DNA of 16,409 bases from contig MGSU01000057.1 in the NCBI GenBank assembly GCA_001799195.1, positions 1-16,409 on the forward strand, in the 5' to 3' direction. Below the pieces are notes generated by a model that did not search any database, was not told the origin of the DNA, and worked only from the letters and a program-made list of their open reading frames with translations. The translations under genes and the position numbers were made by a program. Within the stretch, counting starts at the first letter, position 1. Each line of letters opens with the position of its first letter. Shown here piece after piece: positions 6,235 through 14,040 of this stretch. Source of the stretch: Deltaproteobacteria bacterium RIFOXYA12_FULL_61_11. Lineage in GTDB: Bacteria > Bdellovibrionota_F > JAHFAK01 > YA12-FULL-61-11.

Positions 6235-7530
6235 TCAGGGAGGGGCTTTGGTCGAACCAACCCTTGTCCCTGAGGCCGACCGGCGGAGACGGGTCAATTC
6301 GAGTACCGCGGTGATCCAGAGCACGGTAACGGCGAGGATCGCCCCGAAGAACACCGAGAGATGCCCTGCCCCGAAGATGAGGAGCAGGCCTTTGAGCAGC
6401 AACGAGGCAGGTGCCTTGGCGAAACGGTACAGGAACATGTCGATGAAGGCCTTGGCCTTGTACTTGTGTTCGTAATCCAACGGGATGTAGAGCAGTTCTT
6501 TTGCTACCCGGAAGAGGGAATAATCCAGGCTCTTCGCGCTGATCTTGAGTACCAGGACGGTCGCGAAGCAGGTCATGATGAGGTTGGTGATCGTAGCGCA
6601 GAGGATCACCCCCGGGTAGAGCAGCAAACCGAAGGTCAAACCGAGGTAGCGGAGAAGAGGGGAGGCGATGATCACCTGGAGGACGAGCGTGACGATATTC
6701 ACCGCGCTGTAGATCATCCCGATGATCTGGGTGCGCCGATCGAGGTCCGTGACCATGGTTTCGAGCAGGTGCAGGTAGAGATAATCGATGATGACGATGA
6801 CGACCTGTGTGCACAACACGATACTCGAGAGGAGTAGGAGGTAGCGTGAGCCGAGGATCAAGCGCAGGCCTCCGCGCGGTGTGACCTGCTGTTTGAGAGC
6901 CTGCGCGCGCATTTGCGAGACCTTGAGCAAGTGGGTGTGCCGCAACATACCGGTCTGGATCAGGGCAAGGACCGAGAGTATGACCACGGCCACTACTACC
7001 GAGTTCAAGGTGCCTATCGAGGTCGGGAGACAACTGGCCAGGAGATTGCCGGTGATCGCGCCCAACCCACCGGTGGCTGCAAGCAACCCATAGCAACCTT
7101 TCGCTTTTTCGCTGTTGAAGGTGGTGTTGGCCAAGCTCCAGATCTGCTCGACCAGAATGACGATGTGGATGTCCTTCCAAATGTAGAAGATCAAGGCCGC
7201 GGGGCCGTAGTTCGCGGCGATGGCCAACCAGAGCACTGCCAGGTCGATCAGGAAGAACAGTAGGGTCGCCAGGTAGAGCTGCAGGAAGAGCAAGCGCCGG
7301 ACGAGCTTGTTGTAGACGAAGACCGTGACGGCGATGAAGAGCACGGACCATAGCCACACGTCGGGCAAGTCATCGGCGCTGTAGAATTGCAGGAACAGCC
7401 CCTGGCTGCTCGCCCGGATCAAACCATAGCTGACCAGGGTGAGGAAGTAGTTCAAGCCGAGGTAGAGCAAGAGGAAGCGGTCCTCCGCGGCCAAGCGGAA
7501 GTACGTCGCCAGGAACCGCCGGATCGACAT
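6235..7530 (-). CDS. ATP/ADP translocase (TLC/NTT)-like membrane carrier
   Basis: A 431-residue polytopic protein, about 12 membrane segments. It resembles the TLC/NTT nucleotide-carrier superfamily, known from obligate intracellular bacteria and plastids and also from free-living bacteria as MFS-like homologues. Recognisable parts are WKDIHIVILVEQIWSLAN with NSEKAKGCYGLLAATGGLG in the first half, and AKSLDYSLFRVAKELLYIP, LDYEHKYKAKAFID and MFLYRFAKAPAS in the second half. The last block matches the family's S-x-DYS-x-F-R-x-x-KE-x-LYIPL region closely. The substrate in free-living relatives is not established, so nucleotide exchange is not implied. Its ATG at 7530 follows the stop of the giant gene after one base (TGA C ATG) and has no clear ribosome site of its own, which suggests translational coupling. 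The last 15 residues are polar and probably cytosolic. Confidence 0.82.
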   Translation of the reverse strand: MSIRRFLATYFRLAAEDRFLLLYLGLNYFLTLVSYGLIRASSQGLFLQFYSADDLPDVWLWSVLFIAVTVFVYNKLVRRLLFLQLYLATLLFFLIDLAVLWLAIAANYGPAALIFYIWKDIHIVILVEQIWSLANTTFNSEKAKGCYGLLAATGGLGAITGNLLASCLPTSIGTLNSVVVAVVILSVLALIQTGMLRHTHLLKVSQMRAQALKQQVTPRGGLRLILGSRYLLLLSSIVLCTQVVIVIIDYLYLHLLETMVTDLDRRTQIIGMIYSAVNIVTLVLQVIIASPLLRYLGLTFGLLLYPGVILCATITNLIMTCFATVLVLKISAKSLDYSLFRVAKELLYIPLDYEHKYKAKAFIDMFLYRFAKAPASLLLKGLLLIFGAGHLSVFFGAILAVTVLWITAVLELTRLRRSASGTRVGSTKAPP

Positions 7531-7531
7531 G

Positions 7532-10500
7532 TCAGAAACCGTGTCCGCTCAGTCCGACCATCAAGCTGGGGTGGTGGTCCTGGTCCGGGATCAGGGTCAC
7601 CACGGGCAGGAGGATGCGTTCCCGAGCGTCGAGGTCGGGTGGGCGATGGTCCGGTCCGGGAGCGGGCCGGCTTTCTTTGGTCCAATCGAAGAACGAGGTG
7701 ACGAGTATCGAACCGAGGAGTCCCGACAGACCGCCGATGAGGATGCCCTGACGGATGGGAAGACCCGCGAGGCGGCCGAAGGCCGGGAAAAGGCCCATGC
7801 CCGCGAGACTGGACAGTTTGATGATGTAGAGCCTGGTACTGTTGGCATTGACCCAGGGTTGCAGGGTCAGGACGGAAGTCGCAATACCGAGGTTGCTGCC
7901 CACCAGGGCCGAGGTCAGACTCCAGCGGTAGCTGTGGTCTTCGACCAGGTCGGCGAACAGGAAGGCCAGCCAGCCTCCGTAGATGCCGCTCGACCCCAGG
8001 AGGAGGAGTTCGTAGGTGTCGAAGCTGAAGAACTCCTGGCTGAGTTCTCCGAGCAGATACCCCACGGCCTGGCCGAAGGCTGCCCCGCCAAGGAAGTTGC
8101 TTGGGTCGGGAGCATCGTAATGTAGGGTCCAACCCCAGCCGAGCCCCTGCAAGAGACCCCAGCTCGAGGCTCCGAGAGTTTGGAGAGGACGGGGTCCGAT
8201 GAGGTGATCATTGCGCGAGAACAAGGGGACCGCGACGGCAGCGCCAAGGCCTAACCCGAGGTTGGCAGCGATGGAAATCTCTCGGTTGGCCGAACCGTCA
8301 GGGAGGAGGTAGCCCAGGCCCCAACCCGCGCTCGAGCCCTGGAGGGTCCAGAGTGCGGTGCGACGCAGGGGAAAGACGTCCGAGCGCGGCGCAACGGCCA
8401 TGCTGCCGAGTAACCCCAAGGCCCCGCCGCCGAGAGTCACGAGAGGCCGGCGCCAGGATGCCTCGGAGTCGTCGAACAGCAGGCCGGCGCAGTAACCGTG
8501 ATAGAAACCGAGCGAGGTGAAGAAGGGAAGCATGCTCAGGCGCTCCCTGGGGATCGAGGGCAGTCGGGAGGAAAGGTCATACCCCAGGGGCAGCATGACG
8601 GGTATGGGGAGCAGGCCGACCAGAGCCACGTGGTGCGGATTGTCGAGGAAGAGCGAGCCGAGTCCCAGACCCACGAGGTTGCCGAGACCGGAGGCGAGGC
8701 TGAGCAGCGGGTAGTTGGGTGGGGGGAGGAAACCGGTCCTGGTGAGCAGGTCGGCAAGCGTCCCGGCGAGGCCGGCTCCGACCAGGGCTGTCCCGAGAGT
8801 GCGATCCTGGTCCAGATCGAGTCCATAGCCGAGCAGAGCCCCCTGGCTCGCGCCGAGGACCGAGAGGTCGGCAAGGCTCAGGGCGTGGACCAGGCCGAAG
8901 GGGCGATCGTTCAGAGCCAGGGCAAGCCCGAAGGAATGGAGATAGCCGCTGCCGAGAACCAGGGCATATGGCTGCCAGGAACCGAGGGTAGGTCCGAGAA
9001 GGAGGGCCGCGCCGCTGCCGCTGACCGTACCGAGGGTCAAGCCGGTGGTGAGGTCCAGGAAGGTGCCGGTGTCGATGGTTCGTTCATCGGTGAAGACGAG
9101 GCCGCCGGCGAGCCCTGTGGTGGTGCCGAGCAAGGCCTTGCCGTAAGCGCGGCGCAAGGCTGCCTGGGTCTCGACACCACTGGCATCATAGGATTGCACG
9201 AGGTAGTGGGCCCCTAAGCTCTGTTCCCGGTTGTGATCGACTAGGTCGAGCAGGACGCCGGTATACAGGCCGAGGACGCCGCTGTAGAGACCGGCGAGTC
9301 CCGGCCTGAGGTTGTGGGTCGGCGTTCCGGTCACGGCGAAGAGCGCACCGCCGAACGCGGCCGAACCGAGCATGGTGCCTGCCTGTATTCTGCTTCCAAG
9401 GTCGCCGAAGGCATGAAGGGCTCCGTAACCAGCGAGGCTGCCGACGACCACGCCCGAGGTGATGCAGAGGTCCGTATCCCAGGTTCTTTCGAGGTAGTTC
9501 CGGTTGAGACCTGCGCCGAGCAGCCCGAGGCTGCCGCCGAGGAGCACCCCTCCGAAACGGGCCCCGGAGTCGTCCGGATACGCGAGGCCTGAGGCAAGGA
9601 AACCGAGGTAGCCGGAGGTCAGACCGCTGAAGAGCAGGTCCTCGCGGACTCGTTGACCCTCGAGCTTGGGCGGGAAGAGGTACAGGTCCAGGGGGGGGAG
9701 GAGGAGGGTGCCTGCCAGGGTTGCTCCGGCCACGGCCTCGCGTTCGCGAAGACCCTCGGGCAGGAGCAAGCCAAGGCCGAGACCCAGCAGCGCCCCGTGA
9801 GCGCTATACAGAGAAAAGTCCTCGAAATCCGCCGAGGTCAGTCCGAGCTGACGGCCGAGGATGGTGCCGCCCATGAAGTAGGCGGCGCTGCCTGCCAGGG
9901 CTGCCCCTGGTAGCTTAGCCGAAGGAGAGGACGAGCTGGGCAAGGTCAGCGCAGCAAGGGTGAAGGTGCCAGCTCCGGTCAGGGCCGCAAAGCCCAGCCC
10001 GGGCAACCGCGGACGCAGTTCCTCGGCGGTGAGGTATTCGGTGCCGTACCACAGGCCGGGCAAGAAAGAGAGTACGGCGAGGTCGCTATACGGACGCCGG
10101 TCGAGTTCGGTCAGGCTCGCCACCAAGCCGTAGCCGAGCGCCGAGGTGAGCAAGCCGCCGTAGAGTGGGCGGTGCCCGGCGGCAGTGAAGGCGGGCCAGG
10201 TATTGGCTAGATAACGAGCCCCGACGTAACCGAGGCCGAGACCGGTGAGCCCGCTGGCCCCCGAGAGTTCTTCGTAGCCCAGCGCCGCGGGAGCGAAGTA
10301 GCCATAGTACCAACCCAGCAGGGACCACGGCACGGTCAGGGGGTGATGAGGTCGAGGCATGGTCGCCTCGAAGGCGAGGTTCTCGAGCGGCCCCAAGACG
10401 GCCGAGGTCAGGGCCGTGCCCCAGCGCCAGCGTTGATCGTCGGTGGCATAGCCGGCGAGACCGTAGTAGAAGAGGCGGCCATACCCCAAGGCGATCGGGG

Positions 10501-12433
10501 ACGGCAGCAACAGGGAGGTGCTGGAGTGGTCGTGATAGCCGGCGTAGAGTTCGATCGACGCTCCGAGCAGGCCGCTCCCGGCTGCAGCCAGCAAGGTCCT
10601 CTCGCCGGAGAGGTCGAACAGGGCTGCCCAACCCGCGCCCTCGACCGCGCCGAGCGCCGCACCGCTCAGATAGCGTGCTTGGTATTTCCGGTTCTCGTGG
10701 AAGAAGGGGCGGTCGCGGTAGGCAAAACCGAGCGCTTTGCCGGCCAGGAGACCCGCGAGGGCACTGGCATAATACGCGGTGGGTTCGGTCTTGAAAAAGC
10801 TTTCGCTGAGGAGCAGGCCGGCACCGCCGAGGTAGAGGGTGTGCTCCAGCCAGTGGAGGTTGCGGGCACGTGTGCTCTCGACCGGTTCGAGCGTGTGCAA
10901 GGCGACATAGTACCAGGCGCTGGAACAGAGCAGGGAACTTCCGAGCCAGCGCACGGTGTCTTCCTCGCCCCAGAGCGCGTTGCCCAGGAGGTAGCCTTCG
11001 ACGAGGCCGCTGAAGGACGCCCCGACCAGGTATTCGAGGTTCGGCCCCCGGTCGAGCGCGAAGTTGTCCGCGGCGAGCAGGTGGTAGGAGAAGCCGCTCC
11101 AACCCGACGCGATCATGGCTCCGTAGAGTACTGCGTCGTTGCCGAGTTGCTCTTCCGGCAGGTCGCCGGTGAGCATGCCGAGCAGACCCACGGTACCTGC
11201 CACGCTGACCGAGCCGCCGAGGTTGGCGAAGAGCAGTTCGTTCGTGGTGTAGTCGGCACCCTCGGTGGTCAAGATGCCGTAGCCGAGGCCCAGGGATTCT
11301 CCCAGGATCGAGGACAAACGGGTCCATTGGGCATCCTGGTCGAAGATGCGGTAGGCTGCCGCGCCGGTCAAGGCGCCCCAGGTGCCGAAGGTGCCGATGT
11401 AGGTGGGATCCTGGTAGTCGAAGGGTTGGTAGAGGCTCCACAGGTAGGTCGAGCCGCCGCCGACCAGCGCGCCCATAGAGGAATAGAGTACTGCGCTGGT
11501 GCCGCCGAGCTGGGCGATAGTGCCCATGGTGTACGCTCCGAAGGCCGAGTTCAGGGCGATGAGCATGAACCTGGCGTTGCGCTGCCGGCGTTTGTCCTGG
11601 AGCTCGCGCGCGACCGCCGCCTCGGCGGCGAGGTCTTCCTCGAGACGTTCGAGTTCGGCTGCTTCGGTCCCGAGGGCTCCGGCCTCGAGCGGCGGGGAGG
11701 TATCGGTGCTGACCTCGAGGGTAGGTAGTTGGGCCGCCTCTCCGGGAGACGGCGAGGGAGGAGGTTCGGTTATTTGCCCCGGATACCGTGGGCCGGGGGA
11801 CGAGGGTTGCGCGAGCAGGGGGTCGGAGGGGGAGGGAACCCGGGGAGCGAGTTCCTCGAGCAAGGCCGGTTGGTACCGGGCGAGGACACTCTCGAGCCAG
11901 GTGCGTTGCTGAGGATCGTCCTCGAGCGTTTGGTAGAGCTCGGCCAGGTGGTTCCTGGCACTGCCGGTCTCCTGTCGAGCCAGGGCTTCGAGGTAGGCTT
12001 CGGGTGGGGGATAGTCACTCGGATTGCTGTCGTTGTGGAGTTTGATCAGCCGCTTCGAAATCAGCTCGTGGGACCACTGGGAGGACAGCTCGAGCATCGT
12101 CGGCCGCAGCGCCCGCCGGTGAAAACCGTCGAGGAAGGAGGGGAGCAGGCGTTCATCTTTGGTCCCGGCCATGCGGCGAAGGCTCGCGGCCTGGTCCTCC
12201 GGCTCTGCCGAGAGTAGGTACCAATTGATCAGGTCGAGTACTTCGTCCTGCGTGAGGGAGGTTGGTCCCGGGACAGAGAGGTCGGAGCTGGACTCCGAGC
12301 TGGACTCCGGGGAGGCAAGAGTAGCTGCCGGCAGCAGGACGCTACCCAGCAGGATGACCTGAGGGAGCCGCAGCAGGGATCCTGCCCGGTTGAGCCAGGG
12401 ACGTGGGTGTTGCAAGGCGGTTTGAGGAACCAC
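7532..12433 (-). CDS. Giant Gly/Leu-rich multi-repeat membrane protein, unknown function
   Basis: About 1,633 residues; I recognise no family. The start taken is GTG at 12433 because GGAGG lies six bases before it; an open extension to 12661 would run into the divergent promoter area. Residues 1-40 are a signal peptide (VILLGSVLLPAATLA). Residues about 41-180 are helical and polar. Residues about 180-240 are Pro/Ser-rich (PPPSPSPGEAA). Residues about 250-295 are a charged helix likely to coil (ELERLEEDLAAEAAVARELQ). From about 300 to 1,590 hydrophobic stretches rich in G, L, A, S and Y follow one another, separated by short loops with D, E, R and P. Many share a G-x3-G or LG-x2-LG pattern (GALLGLGLGLLLPEG, GGALGLLGSMAV, GSLAGYGAL). 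Lysine and cysteine are scarce in this part. The tail is polar and ends SLMVGLSGHGF. It probably folds as dozens of packed membrane helices. It is coupled to the carrier gene downstream. Confidence 0.8.
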   Translation of the reverse strand: MVPQTALQHPRPWLNRAGSLLRLPQVILLGSVLLPAATLASPESSSESSSDLSVPGPTSLTQDEVLDLINWYLLSAEPEDQAASLRRMAGTKDERLLPSFLDGFHRRALRPTMLELSSQWSHELISKRLIKLHNDSNPSDYPPPEAYLEALARQETGSARNHLAELYQTLEDDPQQRTWLESVLARYQPALLEELAPRVPSPSDPLLAQPSSPGPRYPGQITEPPPSPSPGEAAQLPTLEVSTDTSPPLEAGALGTEAAELERLEEDLAAEAAVARELQDKRRQRNARFMLIALNSAFGAYTMGTIAQLGGTSAVLYSSMGALVGGGSTYLWSLYQPFDYQDPTYIGTFGTWGALTGAAAYRIFDQDAQWTRLSSILGESLGLGYGILTTEGADYTTNELLFANLGGSVSVAGTVGLLGMLTGDLPEEQLGNDAVLYGAMIASGWSGFSYHLLAADNFALDRGPNLEYLVGASFSGLVEGYLLGNALWGEEDTVRWLGSSLLCSSAWYYVALHTLEPVESTRARNLHWLEHTLYLGGAGLLLSESFFKTEPTAYYASALAGLLAGKALGFAYRDRPFFHENRKYQARYLSGAALGAVEGAGWAALFDLSGERTLLAAAGSGLLGASIELYAGYHDHSSTSLLLPSPIALGYGRLFYYGLAGYATDDQRWRWGTALTSAVLGPLENLAFEATMPRPHHPLTVPWSLLGWYYGYFAPAALGYEELSGASGLTGLGLGYVGARYLANTWPAFTAAGHRPLYGGLLTSALGYGLVASLTELDRRPYSDLAVLSFLPGLWYGTEYLTAEELRPRLPGLGFAALTGAGTFTLAALTLPSSSSPSAKLPGAALAGSAAYFMGGTILGRQLGLTSADFEDFSLYSAHGALLGLGLGLLLPEGLREREAVAGATLAGTLLLPPLDLYLFPPKLEGQRVREDLLFSGLTSGYLGFLASGLAYPDDSGARFGGVLLGGSLGLLGAGLNRNYLERTWDTDLCITSGVVVGSLAGYGALHAFGDLGSRIQAGTMLGSAAFGGALFAVTGTPTHNLRPGLAGLYSGVLGLYTGVLLDLVDHNREQSLGAHYLVQSYDASGVETQAALRRAYGKALLGTTTGLAGGLVFTDERTIDTGTFLDLTTGLTLGTVSGSGAALLLGPTLGSWQPYALVLGSGYLHSFGLALALNDRPFGLVHALSLADLSVLGASQGALLGYGLDLDQDRTLGTALVGAGLAGTLADLLTRTGFLPPPNYPLLSLASGLGNLVGLGLGSLFLDNPHHVALVGLLPIPVMLPLGYDLSSRLPSIPRERLSMLPFFTSLGFYHGYCAGLLFDDSEASWRRPLVTLGGGALGLLGSMAVAPRSDVFPLRRTALWTLQGSSAGWGLGYLLPDGSANREISIAANLGLGLGAAVAVPLFSRNDHLIGPRPLQTLGASSWGLLQGLGWGWTLHYDAPDPSNFLGGAAFGQAVGYLLGELSQEFFSFDTYELLLLGSSGIYGGWLAFLFADLVEDHSYRWSLTSALVGSNLGIATSVLTLQPWVNANSTRLYIIKLSSLAGMGLFPAFGRLAGLPIRQGILIGGLSGLLGSILVTSFFDWTKESRPAPGPDHRPPDLDARERILLPVVTLIPDQDHHPSLMVGLSGHGF

Positions 12434-12626
12434 CAACGACCTCCGCGCGTTAGTTCCACAATAGTGTATGCAGGAGATCGGGGCAGAAGTCACGACCTTT
12501 ACCACCTCGCCGGGTGCAGTAGCCGAGAGGTGTGACTTGCCACCTCGCGGGCCGGCGAGTACAGTCATCCAGCAGAGCGGCTCCGAACGGAGCCTTGTGG
12601 CGACAACCGAGGAAACCCTGCGTTCG
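12434..12626. promoter_or_regulatory. Divergent promoter region between giant gene and ppx-like gene
   Basis: The two large genes are transcribed away from each other, so this gap should hold promoters for both. The ribosome site GGAGG of the giant gene is at 12444-12440. On the minus strand TACACT at about 12468-12463 with GTGACT 19 bases further upstream is a weak promoter candidate. A repeat cluster is present: CCACCTCGC occurs twice in direct order (12502-12510 and 12540-12548), and GAGGTG at 12527-12532 is the inverted copy of the CACCTC part of each. This could be an operator or a transcribed stem-loop. The ppx-like frame is open through this region back to 12468, so part of it may be coding if an earlier start is used. 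Confidence 0.35.
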
Positions 12627-13754
12627 ATGCGTGAGAAGAATTGGGAGGACGAGCCCACCAATCGTTATCCGCGTTTGTTGCGGTACTTCGACCGAGAGCG
12701 CGGCTTCGGACTCCACCACCATGTGGCGATCTTCGACCTTGGTACGCGCGCGGTCAGGGTCTTGGTCGCCCCCCGCGTACTGGAATCCGAGGACTGGAAC
12801 CGCGAGCGCTTCTACAATGCCGCGAGCATGCTCGAGCTCGGTACCGAGTTGGTCCGCAATGGTTTCCAGCTCTCGCTTTCCTCGCTCTCGTTGGCGCGAA
12901 CCATCGAATTCGTGATCGGCTTCCGGGATGTCCTGGTCGCCCATGGGTTTCGACCCGAGGATTTTTACCTCGTCGGTACGGCCGTCTTCCGCTGGATGCG
13001 GAATCGCGAGGAAGTCTTGCGCTACCTCTTCGAGACCACCGCGCTCACTCCCTCCATCCTCGACGATCGGTCCGAAGCCCTGGCCGGGCTGGACGGTCTC
13101 TTGGCTACCTACCGGGTACCCGCGTCAAAGGCGACGATGAGTTTTCCCACCGAGGCGTTCCGGTTGGTCCTGATCGATCAGGGAGGCGGGTCCACCGAAG
13201 TGTCCAGCGCCGTGGTTGGACGGGAGGATCCTGGTCTGATCACGCATTCCTTCGATTTGCTCGGTTCGATGTCGCTGCGCGAACGCTTCCTCTCCCCTGC
13301 CTTGGGAACCCTCACGTCCCGAAGTGTGTTACAACGCTGGTTGGCCGGCCTCGAGCCCGAGGTGGAAGCCCACATCGAGTCCGAATTGGAACCCTTCGCC
13401 CTCTCTTGGACGAAGGGGGCGCCCTTGATCGGTTATGCGGTGGGTACCGCGATCGTGCGTTGTTCGCCGTTGCGCAATAATCACGACCTCCACAATCAAC
13501 TCCTCGATCTCTCCCAACTCGAGGGTAGTCGGGTGGAGTTGCGAGAACGTATCCATAGTATTCTCGATCGCGGGCGCGGCGATTTCGCCGCGTGTCCCGG
13601 GGTCGAATACCTGCTCGACCGCTTGCTCGGCCTGGCGGTGTATCGCACGCTGTTGCGGCGTTTCGGCCTGACCACGGTGAGGCTGTGCGGTTACGGCTTG
13701 CGTTACGGGGTGTACTGGGGAAGGGTCTTGGGGCGTTCGATCGGGCAAGGGTGA
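12627..13754 (+). CDS. Ppx/GppA-family phosphatase-like protein (short form)
   Basis: About 375 residues of the exopolyphosphatase / pppGpp phosphatase family (actin-like ASKHA fold, cytosolic), which splits phosphate from polyphosphate or guanosine pentaphosphate. The visible motifs are the first phosphate loop AIFDLGTRAVRVLV (family DxGSNSxRL), the catalytic-glutamate region LDDRSEALAGLDG, the second loop LIDQGGGSTEVS, and the C-terminal CGYGLRYGVYWG (family S-G-GLR-x-G). It lacks the extra C-terminal HD-like domain of long Ppx. The first loop has R where N/S is usual, so its substrate may differ. The start is uncertain: ATG 12627 lies just before the conserved part, GTG 12597 has GGAG four bases before it, and the frame is open to ATG 12468. 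yacG follows 34 bases downstream and is probably co-transcribed. The giant gene is divergent. Confidence 0.8.
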   Translation: MREKNWEDEPTNRYPRLLRYFDRERGFGLHHHVAIFDLGTRAVRVLVAPRVLESEDWNRERFYNAASMLELGTELVRNGFQLSLSSLSLARTIEFVIGFRDVLVAHGFRPEDFYLVGTAVFRWMRNREEVLRYLFETTALTPSILDDRSEALAGLDGLLATYRVPASKATMSFPTEAFRLVLIDQGGGSTEVSSAVVGREDPGLITHSFDLLGSMSLRERFLSPALGTLTSRSVLQRWLAGLEPEVEAHIESELEPFALSWTKGAPLIGYAVGTAIVRCSPLRNNHDLHNQLLDLSQLEGSRVELRERIHSILDRGRGDFAACPGVEYLLDRLLGLAVYRTLLRRFGLTTVRLCGYGLRYGVYWGRVLGRSIGQG

Positions 13755-13788
13755 TCGGAGGTGCCGAAGTTCCACCGGGGAGGTTCCC

Positions 13789-13971
13789 GTGCATTGTCCA
13801 AAGTGTAAGAAAGAGTGCGTCTGGGAGGGAAACCCCCACCGTCCGTTCTGTTCCCGGCGATGCAAACTCCTGGATCTTGGATGTTGGTTCGACGAGGTCT
13901 ATCGTCTCGAGGGTACCGACGAGGATTCGGAATTCGCCCTGCCGGAGGGCGACGGAGAAGAACAGGTATGA
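13789..13971 (+). CDS. yacG: YacG-type zinc-binding protein (DNA gyrase inhibitor family)
   Basis: A 60-residue protein with four zinc-ligand cysteines as C3-x2-C6 and C21-x3-C25, in HCPKCKKECVW and RPFCSRRCKLLDLG. The family features W, N-x-x-RPFCS-x-RC-x-L-x-DLG-x-W and the acidic C-terminal tail (EDSEFALPEGDGEEQV) are all present, and the length is typical. In E. coli YacG binds GyrB and inhibits DNA gyrase; here that role is inferred by family only. The start is GTG at 13789, with GGGGAGG five bases before it. It follows the ppx-like gene by 34 bases on the same strand, probably one transcript. The next gene is convergent; the 69 bases between them show no clear terminator. Confidence 0.92.
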   Translation: MHCPKCKKECVWEGNPHRPFCSRRCKLLDLGCWFDEVYRLEGTDEDSEFALPEGDGEEQV

Positions 13972-14040
13972 CCTGCGCCCATCCGAGTATCAAGACGTGC
14001 CGCTCGGGCTCGTCCTCGGTTTCCCGGAGAGAAGTGGGGT

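Noticed and set aside
10086-11728. Long frames (over 450 codons) on the opposite strand and in another frame inside the giant gene
   Set aside because: They are expected by-products of GC-rich codon use in a Gly/Ala/Leu-rich gene, are compositionally biased (R/P- or G/E-rich), and show no ribosome site or motif.
12434-12661. Open N-terminal extension of the giant protein to an ATG at 12661
   Set aside because: The GTG at 12433 has GGAGG at ideal spacing and is followed directly by a signal peptide; the extension lies in the divergent promoter region and overlaps the ppx-like gene.
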